This document shows, in pieces, positions 17,001 through 26,400 of a DNA stretch of 64,000 nt (positions are counted from its first letter, which is position 1; every line of letters starts with the position of its first letter). Made by a program: the position numbers and the translations under genes. The notes below the pieces were generated by a model. That model saw only the letters and a program-made list of their open reading frames with translations. It ran no database searches and was not told the DNA's origin. Source of the DNA: Lumbricus rubellus (Eukaryota; Annelida; Clitellata; Crassiclitellata; Lumbricidae). The stretch covers positions 20,860,196 through 20,924,195 of the forward strand of contig OX243825.1 in assembly GCA_945859605.1 (NCBI GenBank), in the 5' to 3' direction.

Positions 17001-20000
17001 CGCATTTACTCAGCGCTTCTGCGTGAAACTCCGATGCAGCTGCATTCGGGAGCGCCTCTGAGTAGTGAGAGCTTGAAGGGGAGCTATAACAAGTCCACAT
17101 ACAAACAAATATATTTGCTTGCTTATTTTATGTGTCACGTTCTTGCACAGGGACTTATTGCGTCGTGTCAAGGCGATTCGCTGACGTCTGATAGCAACAT
17201 TCGGATGATCAGCCTGTTCGACAATGAAGAGGTAGGTTTCAGCTCTGCCATTTAGGCTGTTTAACCCTTTAATGCCGGAATACCATTTGCTACCATCTCG
17301 GCATTAAAGGGTTAAGAAGCAATCTATAGCTATGGAAAACTTTTGCTGTTGTTGCTGTTGTGTTTTTATTAAGATGTTTCTGTGTTGTAGCCCTTGTTTC
17401 GTCCATTTTTGTTGTTTATGATAATAATCCTAATAATTTATAAACTTTTCTTTTCTTTTTAAGAGTACCCTGAATTTTTGCTGTGCTTCAACTGATTGCA
17501 ACTGTGGTCCTGTTGAAGATTCATTTCTTTATAATGAAGTAACTGTATTGCACTTTGCATCGACTTTTGAAAACTGTTCTGTTGTCACAAATAGTTGGAA
17601 ATAATCGCTCATGAATAGGTTTCTTGAAGGGGCACTATACTAGATGTAAGTCCATTGAATGAACGAATGCATGTAATTGTTTACATTATGTGTTGTCAGT
17701 GTGTTAACAATTTCTCCAATGACAGGTTGGCTCACAGACTGCTCAGGGCGCTGGTTCTGCCCTCCAGGAGCACATCCTTCGCCGCCTCTCTGCAGGGGAC
17801 GCCCAAAACCCATCGGCGTTTGAGGAAGCGATACCGCAGTCTCTGATGATCAGCGCAGACATGGCGCACGGTGTCCATCCAAACTACTCGTTAGTCGAAA
17901 TTCCGACTTTTTAATGCTTAAATTAACCCTTTAAACGACAAGCTGCATTGATTTAATAATAATAATAATGACAATGATAATAATGACAATTTATATGGTG
18001 CCGTAACATGGCCATACCGCTACAAGCATAGGCGTAGGGGACATTCCAGCAGCGGGGGGCAAACCTAGGTGGAGACTTTTGCCCGAAATTTTTTTCGTCC
18101 GGCCGAAATCTTAAGAAAAATTCTCGTTACGTTTGCCCTAAAGTTCTGATGACCTTATTTTTTAGTCTTCCGATACTTTTGGTAGAAATTTTTTTTTTTT
18201 CCGGGTCTACTTGCCCGAAAAATCAGACTTGCCCGAAATTTGTTTGCCCCTCTGTACCCCCCGCCTCCTACGCCTATGGCTACAAGGGTACCTCACAGAC
18301 AGCTAACTGTGGGATAAGTCGTAACAAGATTTGATTTTAAAGTGTCCACTGACTTGCATATCGTGCAATTTTTTGACCACCTCTGCCCCACCCATGCGCA
18401 CATATCGTTTAGAAAAGTTGATTAGCTGAAGTCATCTAAATAACCTTTATGTTACCATTGGCTACTATTAATTTTGTTCTTCACATGTATGCTAGCTACA
18501 AAAATTTAACTCTTATGGTTTACGTGGCCCTAACTTGATATTAATTAGCCATCGTAAGGAGTGTTAAAATTCATTTAAGAATGGAAGGTTCATTTGTAAT
18601 CATCCATTGCTCATATAACTGGAAGCTTGCCTGCATATCTTGCTAGTTCTTGAGAAAAAGTTTTCCAAGTCTTCATATCTTTTTAAGAAAACTTGTAATT
18701 TTGGGTCTTATTTTCTGATGATTGTATATTTGTTTGCTGCATTGTTAAGATGTTTATTGAAGGTTTAAATGGTAATATAACCAAGTAACTATGTTTTTGT
18801 ATGTGAATTTTCAGGGAGAAGCATGAAGAACAGCATAGACCTGCCTTGCATAAAGTTAGTTTAACTATTATTTTTAGAGATTTTTTGCTAATATATAATT
18901 GAGTGCCGGGTAATTCATTTAATTAGCATGTTATAAAGCTACTATTACAAAACTTTAGATGCACATATAATGTGTGTATGTTTGTGTGTGTATGTGTGTG
19001 TGTGCTTGCATGCCTGCCTGTCGGCCCTTGCCTCCTGTTTATTTTTTCCATTCATTCTAGGTTGGGGTGCGGTGGTGTAGTGGTGTGGTGGTTTCATCGT
19101 GGCCGTAGAGGGTTACAAGTTCGAATCCACTTCAAGCCGCCACGTAGGGACCTCAAGCAAATCCTACACTTGCAATTGCTGTAGCGCTTTGGCGTGAAAC
19201 TCCGATGCAGTGTCCATGCTGTAGTCGGGAGCGCCTCTGAGTATAAAACTTGAAGGGGCGCTATAGAAATGGAGGAATAAATAAATAAATAAATAAATCT
19301 CTGTTTCTCCTCAAAAACCTATTTCTTCTCTCGAGGTACTCACACTCGGAAGTTCTATCGAGTGGTCAATGCTGAGAGTGGCATTATAGAAGTTTCTAAT
19401 TTCAATACATTGTAGTATTTTTTGCAAGTTTCGATCTTGCTGTTTTAGGGTGTGGCGGTAAAGTTCAACGCAAATCAGAAATACGCCACCACGTCAATAA
19501 CTACAGCCATCTTGCGTGAAATCGCGAAGCAGGCTGGAGTTCCTTTGCAGGTATTTTGATATCAATGTTTTTCTTGTGTGCCCACTGCCCAGTGCCCACC
19601 AAGGCTGCAATGACTATAATATATGGGTGGCAGAAAACTAATTGCTATCTGCAGTAGCAGCTAGTGCTTAGATAAATAAATGTTCTGCAAGGCTACAGAA
19701 GTTTTAGAATTTGTTTATAATTGCAGCACTCGGAAAAGAAAATGCTTATTTCTAATTTCTATAAAGGACATTTTCTGTCATTTCTGTAAAGGATTTTCTT
19801 CCTGTGGACAAATGGAGAGCATTAGCCTACACCTAATTGCTGCAAATAGAGCATTATTGCTTACTTCAGTAAAAGATTAGCTCTGTATGGGTGGACATTT
19901 TGGCAATGAATTGGGTTTTTTTAGGCCCATAGATTGAAATCTGTGCTCTGTTGTCACGCTGTCTTGTGTCGTCAGTTTATGACTTGCAAATTTTGCTCTT

Positions 20001-20813
20001 GAAGTAATCACTATTAATTTACGAAGAGAATTTCTTTTCAGCCTGTGTTATTGTCTCTTAATTTAGAACTTTTAGTTTTTGTGAATGGTCACTACACTTA
20101 ATGGGATGCTTTCTGGGGTCAATACAAAGTTATCCAAGAACAAAAGTGAAACGGTGAGTCTTGCAGACGATATAAATGACAATGTGTGGGCAAGTCAGAC
20201 CTTTTGTGATAGAGGATTGTAAACAATTGTCTTACTATTGAGTTTATTGTTATAAACGTCATTGTTTGTAGGACTATTGTGTTCGCAACGACTCGACGTG
20301 TGGCAGCACAATTGGACCGATAATGTCAGCGAGGCTTGGAATTCCGACAGTCGATCTTGGCAGTGCGCAGCTCAGCATGCATTCCATTCGTGAGATGTGC
20401 TGCACCACGAGCGTTAAACAGGCGATGGATCTCTTCAAGGTACGCGTCTTTAACCCTTTGCGTGCAAGAGCTGTAGAATTGCGGCATTAACCCTTTACCC
20501 GTTCATTTTTCCCGTTATTTCAATAATTCCTTTGCAATTCTTTATAGGTATTCATCATTATTGAACAAACCTTCAAGATGCTTTGCATGTGCTGCTACAA
20601 ATTTCATCTTCAACTACTCGGATCTTTTGACCATACAACTTTCTTCAATTCCTCTACCTTTTTAAAGCTTTAATTTGTGTGCTGTGTTCCTGAAAAACTG
20701 ATTGCCTCTGAGAAACTATCATAGCTAGTTAATAACTAATTATTTCAAACTTTCTGTTGTAGGCTGTGTTTGAGAATTACCCAAAGGTCTTTGCATCAAT
20801 GAAAGGAATCTAG
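8044..20813 (+). CDS. DNPEP: Aspartyl aminopeptidase (M18), 15 coding exons, 470 aa
   Basis: Cytosolic metallo-aminopeptidase that removes N-terminal Asp/Glu (family knowledge). Exons: 8044-8046, 8852-8930, 10869-10957, 11356-11469, 12050-12175, 13764-13888, 14328-14412, 15235-15342, 16225-16302, 17151-17231, 17726-17889, 18815-18854, 19449-19550, 20272-20439, 20763-20813. All junctions are GT/AG and the sum is 471 codons including stop, matching the usual length of about 471-475. The M18 residues are visible: H88 in GAHTDSP, D259 in RLDNLHS, E295-E296 in DNEEVGS (split by an intron), D341 in SADMAH and H435 in MHSIRE. Exon 1 carries only the ATG; this start is the least certain part, because the ATG sits directly on the donor. 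Introns are repeat-rich; exon 6 has an unusual acceptor region. Confidence 0.95.
8981..10340. mobile_element. hAT-like element with internal tandem duplication, DNPEP intron 2
   Basis: A 1360-bp element beginning CAGGGTGGA and ending in its complement TCCACCCTG, flanked by a perfect 8-bp duplication GTTGTACA (8973-8980 and 10341-10348). The right part is a tandem duplication (9599-9988 and 9989-10340). Each copy carries its own TCCACCCTG-like ends and strings of the word ATCCGATTTAAAT. No transposase domain recognised. Confidence 0.88.
11186..11251 (-). repeat. SINE family A, head fragment
   Basis: Only the tRNA-like head survives: minus-strand GTGGGGCACGGTGGTGTAG through the decayed B box. 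Confidence 0.75.
11279..11335 (+). repeat. LINE/SINE 3' tail with (ATTGT)n end
   Basis: The stretch TGTGCACTTCTGAACTTTG, then a short link and CAATTGTATTGTATTGT, matches the ends at 12855-12925 and 15690-15762. It ends 20 bp before the acceptor of DNPEP exon 4. Confidence 0.75.
11918..11999. mobile_element. TTAA-bounded palindromic micro-element
   Basis: 82 bp starting TTAACACGTTGGACGCGAGG and ending CAACGTGTTAA. TTAA at both ends plus inverted ends fits a piggyBac-type MITE. A close relative lies at 30374-30455. Confidence 0.65.
12213..12288. mobile_element. TTAA-bounded palindromic micro-element
   Basis: 76 bp with ends TTAACCCTTTA and TTAAGGGTTAA, in DNPEP intron 5 close to the exon 5 donor. 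Confidence 0.55.
12534..12643. repeat. Short tandem repeat, unit about 45 bp
   Basis: Two units of the type ACAACTGCACAAATTCATTT and AGAGCTGCACATTTTGTGT, with partial units on both sides. Confidence 0.75.
12730..12907 (+). mobile_element. 3' end of a non-LTR retrotransposon (5'-truncated, broken)
   Basis: Translates as WNSLPP, a stop codon, then [19 protein letters not shown], the usual C-terminal signature of CR1/Jockey-group reverse transcriptases. A short 3' UTR ends TGTGCACTTCTGAGCTTTG..CAATTGTATTGTATTGT. It borders the minisatellite of DNPEP intron 5. Confidence 0.72.
12908..13763 (+). repeat. Splice-acceptor minisatellite, about 23 units, DNPEP intron 5
   Basis: Units of about 34-39 bp of the form (TATTG)n, TTATTGTTGTATGACGTAG, then AATGG. 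The last unit ends in the genuine acceptor of exon 6 (GTAG at 13760-13763, then AACGGTGGTGTCATTG). One internal unit near 13285 also carries GGTGGTGTCATTG, so exon sequence was copied into the array. Upstream the array joins the (ATTGT)n tail of a LINE fragment. Confidence 0.93.
14034..14245 (+). repeat. tRNA-derived SINE, family A
   Basis: Copy with a perfect B box GGTTCGAATCC and the tail GCGCCTCTGAGT..CTTGAAGGGGCGCTGTAACA, ending in AAACAAACACAAAC. The first bases of the A box are missing. Confidence 0.86.
14884..15135. repeat. Probable dispersed repeat, unclassified
   Basis: A GC-richer block inside DNPEP intron 7 containing GGTGGTTTCCCATTGCCTTC. Its composition differs from the surrounding intron. 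The class is not determined and the call rests on composition and general familiarity only. Confidence 0.35.
15573..15762 (+). repeat. tRNA-derived SINE B with LINE-type 3' tail
   Basis: Head: GGCGCTGTGGCATATTGG, GTTAGAGCGGTTAACC and a decayed B box GGGGTTCAATTGC. Tail: TGTGCACTTCTGAACTTTG..CAATTGTATTGTATTGTA, the same tail as the LINE fragment at 12730-12907. It differs from SINE family A in both head and tail. Confidence 0.7.
16378..16556. repeat. 31-bp minisatellite, about 6 copies, DNPEP intron 9
   Basis: Units of the type AATTGATCTTAGGGCTAAAC followed by AGATCTTATA, with point variants. Confidence 0.9.
16675..16841. mobile_element. Short hAT-like MITE, CAGTGGCTTARACARGA ends
   Basis: 167 bp with inverted ends CAGTGGCTTAGACAGGA and CAGTGGCTTAAACAAGA; 8-bp flanks TGTAATTG (16667-16674) and CGTAATTG (16842-16849) match at 7 of 8. 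Confidence 0.75.
16896..17110 (+). repeat. tRNA-derived SINE, family A
   Basis: Copy with GGGGCACGGTGGTGTAGTG, B box GGTTCGAATCC and the family tail. It ends 40 bp before the acceptor of DNPEP exon 10. Confidence 0.86.
17261..17315. mobile_element. TTAA-bounded palindrome, 55 bp
   Basis: Ends TTAACCCTTTAATGCCG and CGGCATTAAAGGGTTAA: 17-bp perfect inverted ends around a 21-bp loop. The clearest member of the TTAA palindrome group. Confidence 0.75.
18027..18278. mobile_element. hAT-like MITE, CATAGGCGTAGG family, DNPEP intron 11
   Basis: 252 bp with inverted ends CATAGGCGTAGG, perfect 8-bp duplication GCTACAAG (18019-18026 and 18279-18286). Contains the shared core word (AGACTAAAAAATAAGGTCAT on the minus strand). 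Confidence 0.86.
19064..19298 (+). repeat. tRNA-derived SINE, family A
   Basis: Diverged copy: A box region GGTGGTGTAGTGGTGTGG, B box AGTTCGAATCC, tail CTTGAAGGGGCGCTATAGAA followed by (AAAT)n. Confidence 0.83.
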
Positions 20814-21845
20814 ATCATTTGATCTGCGCACGGTCTACTCAGTGAGCCTAGTAAATGTAACTGTTCACGCTAGCTTGTTATTGAATCCCGTTGAGTGTTG
20901 TTAGCAATGGAAGCTGAACTTTAGTTGAACATTAGACAACCTTGCACCTTTGTTTTCTCACCCCAATATGTAGGGATATGAGCATTTCATTTGAGCACAA
21001 GTTATATCAGTTGCCCTTGCTGAACATTTCCATGACGCACTATAGAGAGAGCCAGAGATTTAGATTTAATTTGATAATAGGATTTATCTATGGGTATTTT
21101 TTACAACTAAACAGCAGTGGATTAGTAATCTCTGGCTCTGCATTTGTGATTATTATGGTCATTGCAATTGGAAATTATTGTTTATGGTTTGAGTAAAACT
21201 TGTCCCTAAGAATTGTTATCTAGTTTCTTATCTTTGTCTGTTGATTTAATTAAATGTCTATGCAAATGGAAACCTATACACAGAAACTCAACGTAACTCG
21301 AATAATAAAAGAAAACTAAATTAATTTAAACATCAGATTTATTGTAACTGCGAAAACAAGAGTAAATGTTCTTGTATGTCAACAAAAGTGGCTATTTTAA
21401 ACCATCAACAAAAATAAAAACGCTACAAATCCTATCACAATAATTTAAGTTTTTTTGTGGAAAATAAACGATTTAACATCCATTCGTCAGCCTACTAGAT
21501 ATTAGCCTGTCTTTGAATCTTTCACCAATATGGCAACAATGTGCAACAGAAAGAATACATTGAATCACACATGCACAAGCCATGTTACAAAGCAATTCAT
21601 GTTACGAAGCAATTCATGTTACGAAGCAGTTCATGTTACAAAGCAAAAACTACAAAAATACAAGCATGTTTCACATAATGACACTTTTAAGGGTCAGAAT
21701 GTTTTACACAAGGCGTTACATAAACGCCCAAAAGTACAGAACATTACAGCAAATACAATATGTATTTGAGGTTAAGAAAATTCGTCACCTTAAAATGCTA
21801 GCTAGACCAGTCAAACTCTCCAAATATATGTAACATGTCTACAGG

Positions 21846-21925
21846 ACATGTGGCTTGATAGTGTAATAGTTAGAACGCTTGACTTTTAAACAAGGTGGGA
21901 AGTTCAGAAGTTTAAAACCCTGCCA
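21846..21925 (+). repeat. tRNA-Lys-like SINE head (diverged)
   Basis: GATAGTGTAATAGTTAGAAC followed by GCTTGACTTTTAAACAAG resembles a D arm and a Lys(TTT) anticodon arm; the B-box position reads GAAGTTTAAAACC and is decayed. Not a functional tRNA gene. Confidence 0.4.
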
Positions 21926-22786
21926 GGGCAGAAAATTGGTCTGAAATTTCTATTCTACCCATGGCTGCCTTTTGGGGCTAGCTTTAGGGACTGCCCTTCT
22001 TCATTCCCTCAACACTTGTACACAATTTGACTGTTTACCTTTTCAGGCATCTGCCACAGGGAATAGTCTGTTCTTAGAAAAAAGCTCACAACATATAAAT
22101 GTCTGAACAGCTGTACAAATACAATTGGTTTAGCTGCACAGAGCAGTATTTTGTGATCCTACACCAAAGACTTTGTTCTTTATGACAAGCCCAAATGTTC
22201 ATTTAAAGCGAAGTTAATAAAGTCGTGGGAGATCCAGAATTTTAAATACGAAATTACAAGACATTAGGCCACCAATTTAGGGTGATTTATTCTGTTTAAT
22301 CTGTCAACTTTTCACTGCTTTACAGACCAGCCTACAGTAGCTCAACACCAGAGCAAAATGCAGTATTAAACCAGCTGAAAACCCTGTGCAGCCAATGCCT
22401 TGGAGAGGACTTTCGATGCTGTAACTACCTGTTGAAAATTGTTTTACACCATTTGCTAACTGCTAACAAACTCCTAGAACCACTGTTAACTTCCCTGATA
22501 TCTTGCATATTAAGAAGCTCAACACGTCAATAACACTCGTCAATCTGGTATTTTATTTAACCAAACAAGCATTCAACATCTTTAGTCACGACACACTGTG
22601 CCATTATTATGTACAAGTGCAACATCAAACGCTTAGTTATAAATGCATACCTCTATAGATATTTGATCATTACTGTATAAAGTATGCCAACAGTCTTTTT
22701 GCTCTTCTACGATAATATCTATAATTCTATATTTGCTATATTTGAAATCTTAAACAATCGCAGTCAATATTATACTCAGGGTAACA

Positions 22787-22865
22787 TTAACCCTTTGAAC
22801 CCGACAGGCCGGTTTTCTGGCCTGTTATCCATAGAGTTACGGGGGCTCCGGAATCAAAGGGTTAA
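22787..22865. mobile_element. TTAA-bounded palindromic micro-element
   Basis: 79 bp with ends TTAACCCTTTGAACCCG and GAATCAAAGGGTTAA and an inner GC-rich palindrome. Confidence 0.62.
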
Positions 22866-23498
22866 GAACTGTTGCTCCTGCTAATGTGGCCGAGTCAAGA
22901 CATTAATGCCAGCACGAGATCAACTACCTGTTCCTAGAAAAAACCTAAGACACAAGAGCTGCTGGAACAAGCAGAAATAAACCTCCCTATTTTTTAAATA
23001 AAAGACCCCCATGCATACAATGTTTAGGAACTAGAAAGATAATGGCAAGCTCCACACTGTAGGAATCTACATTCTGGAAGGTTATATCAGTGTCATGAAA
23101 TGAGCACAGAAGTTATTTTCTGTACTGGAATGTAAACAGGGCTACCACCAAACCTAAAATACCCCTTTGGCTCCTCTACAACAACAAACTGCCAGTATTA
23201 CTACTAAAGAACCGCATAAATTTGGAACACCGTGAACTTTTATGTCAACCGGACCAGCACGACAGCCCCGAAGTTAGTTATCTAATGCTTTGGAACGCAA
23301 GGGTTACGCTTTGCATTCCGATTAATTATTAAAGCGAACAACCGAAATCATATACCTAGGCCATGCTTATCTTAAGCAAACGCACACTAGATTAGACATT
23401 GTCTACCTTGAATAAACCGCTGTACAGTTCTTCCAACACATTGAAAGACCTGCTCAAAAACAGTTGAATCGACCTGCATCTCCACAACACACCGCGCC

Positions 23499-26400
23499 CT
23501 ACTCCTTCCTCTTTGGTTTACGCTTACGGCCCGGCTTCTCGGCGTGCGCCTGCTCAGCGCTGTTGTTCTTCGGCACCAGAAATATGTTCCCGTCTGGCAG
23601 CTGCTGCAGTGAATAGTCGTTCGGGTTGTACGGCCGACCGTTTTCGTCGCGCAACGATCTGAAAAGTTCGGTCTGCAGACGGACAAATTTATCTTTCAGT
23701 TGCGTTGTCTCGCGATCCAGATAGCGCCGCTCCTGCAGGAGGGTATTGCGATCGCGGTGAAGGATGGCCACCTGTTCCTCCAACGTCTGAATGACGCCCA
23801 GCTTGCGCTTGCGACAGTTCTGGGCGGCCTGCTTGTTTTTGCCGCGTCGTCGGATGTCGCGGATCAACTGGTGCTGGGCTTCGGAGAGCGAGTGTTTCGA
23901 CAGGAGATGAGTGAATTCTTCGACAGGGGTGTTGATGATGTCGTCGATTGTAAACGGCAGCTTCATTTCCTTCGCCTTCTTTTCGTCGCGTGACCTCGTG
24001 GCTTTCTGCTCCTTCTCCCGCTTTATCGCCTCCTCCCTCTCCTCTCTTGAGACCTGGCCGGGCTGGAGAACGTACGTGTGGTTGTGGTACAAGTGCTTGG
24101 CTGATGCCTTCGACGATCTGAAGCTGGTGTCGTTCGATGACACCGAGGAGTTCACCTCGAGACTTGGTGACGCCGAACGGAAGCGGGGATCCGGGTTGTA
24201 CTCGTATTTGTCGAAGTCCACCTCGCATGCCGACACGTCTTTACCACCGGTTGCCTCGTCCACTCCATCTGACTGGTCCAGGACAGTCTGACTCCACTGG
24301 AAAAAATAATTTAGTTCTTCATTCGAAAATTGCTCAACATAAGTTTCCTTTAACAACGAGCCGCATTGGTTTCACGCACATTTTAGTATATGCTCGTCAT
24401 TAAAGGGTTAAGTGACTCATTACTAGAGCGGTACGGAATATTCGTATTCAATTCGCTCTGGACCCGAATAGTGCTCCGAATAGTCCATTCGCATTCGACT
24501 GAATACAAATAGTAAATACACTACAACTTAGCACTTCACTGCATAGTTTCCATTGTGCTCAAAACTTTCCTCCAGTCTATGCATTGTCCCAAGAGGCCAA
24601 GACACATAAATTTTAAACTTTATCAAGTTCTGGGAATTCAACATACAGACCATGTTATGTATACATGGAAAGTGTGCTGCATTACACATTTTCAAAATAC
24701 ATGTACATCATTTACATGTGCCTAGTTTTTACTTTTATCCCTCTGTCGTTTACTACTATTCATATTCTTATTCAGCTGAATAACGTGGCCAATTATTCGT
24801 TGGAATAATTCTGCTGAATAGTAAAAAAGCTACGTGATATAGCTCTACTCTTTACAAATGTCCAATTACCATACAGTTACCACTATGGGTCATTCTATAA
24901 CAACCATTAATGAAAATATCTCAGCTGAAAGATTACAACAGCTGAACTAACGTTTTAAAAGTACTATGTTGATTTAGCATGCTTAATCGTCAATTCCAAA
25001 CCACAGAATATTCTCTCACCTGAAGTGAAGGTGACACCAGCGTTGACAGAACGGAATTCAGATCCATTGGAAGTTGGTCATTAGCAACACCAGTTGGTTC
25101 TACTGCATGACAAAAACAGTTATCCCATTTACTATAATACAATATATAACAAAACGTATGCTTAGTGCACACTTTTAAAAGTGCTTTAAAATGCACAACC
25201 AAACATCCACGATACGCTATTTTAAAACGAATTCTGATCTGCTACATGTTTCCTGAATTAGAACAGATTTGTAAACTGCCCATACAATGATGCACCATGT
25301 TGATGCACTATCAAATAAAGTCCCTAAAGACAACATTTAACATTTCAAGATGTTTTTTAGTGCTAAATGATCTTAGGATCTTCTTAACATTACTAGCACA
25401 AAAGATAAATGATCTTCTTAACACTACATTATTGTTCAGACCCACAGAAACTCTAAATTACATTGTCTTACACATTTCAACAACAAGATCAGTTTTTAAA
25501 CAGCAGACTGGTCCAAACTACTAACAAAAGTGATCCTTACGTTAAATTCCGTGGACATTAACCCTAACCCGATGCTCAATTCCAAAAGATTTGGCTCAAC
25601 CACTGTGACCTTAGGGCTTGGAATTTTGTCTAAAATGCCTAATCATAGAGTGCAACCAGTCTGATAAGAGCACAAAACTTATTTTCATCCACAGAAATTC
25701 TTTGGCCAAGGGTATGGCCGGCTCAAACAAAACTGCAAAGGCAGCAAAACTGCATAGATAGCACATTATATTACTGAAAAGTTGACTCAACAGCAGGTTA
25801 CATTACTGAAGATTTTAGGCGTTTTCATACAACTAATAAGGGGTCAAACTTTTTTTAAACATGGCTGCGAAAAAATTAATGAAATTACTTTATCTATTCT
25901 ACCACTCCAGTAAAGTGCACGAATGTATACACATGGAAAAACAACTGGAAATGACAGTAATCTACATCAGGCATCACTTATTAAAAGCATTATCCAAAAG
26001 CTGACATACCATGGTTTACATCCTCAATAAGACGAAAGATTGACTCGAGCGTAGATGGTGAGAGGTCAGAAACGTTTGTTGCTTCATTCAGATTCCCAAT
26101 GCCTGAAGTGTCTAGCTGGAGTGATGGAGTGGGGTTTATGTTCAGGAAGGAGGCATTTGTTTCTGGAAATTGATTAACCAGGGATGTCAGGTTCATTGTA
26201 GTTGGCATCTGTAGACTGTTTGCATTGTACGTCCCGTTAAAGTCAATCTCCGGAAAGAGTAACATCGAACTGGCTGTATAACCTGCAGAAATTTTCAATA
26301 ACACAACAACCATAATGCACCTACAGTCCTACACCACCATTTACTAATACCTTTTTAGACACCTCAAAGCCATTTGATGCCAATTGGACTTTTTCATTCT

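Larger units (their letters stand above)
20814..23498. other. 3' regions between convergent DNPEP and NFE2L genes
   Basis: Convergent 3' flanks. AATAAA on the plus strand at 21304-21309 is a candidate DNPEP poly(A) signal, and AATAAA on the minus strand (TTTATT at 21338-21343) is a candidate distal NFE2L signal. The region also holds an 18-bp tandem repeat (21583-21646, unit TTCATGTTACGAAGCAA), a tRNA-Lys-like SINE head (about 21846-21925) and a TTAA palindrome (22787-22865). No further gene seen. Confidence 0.5.
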
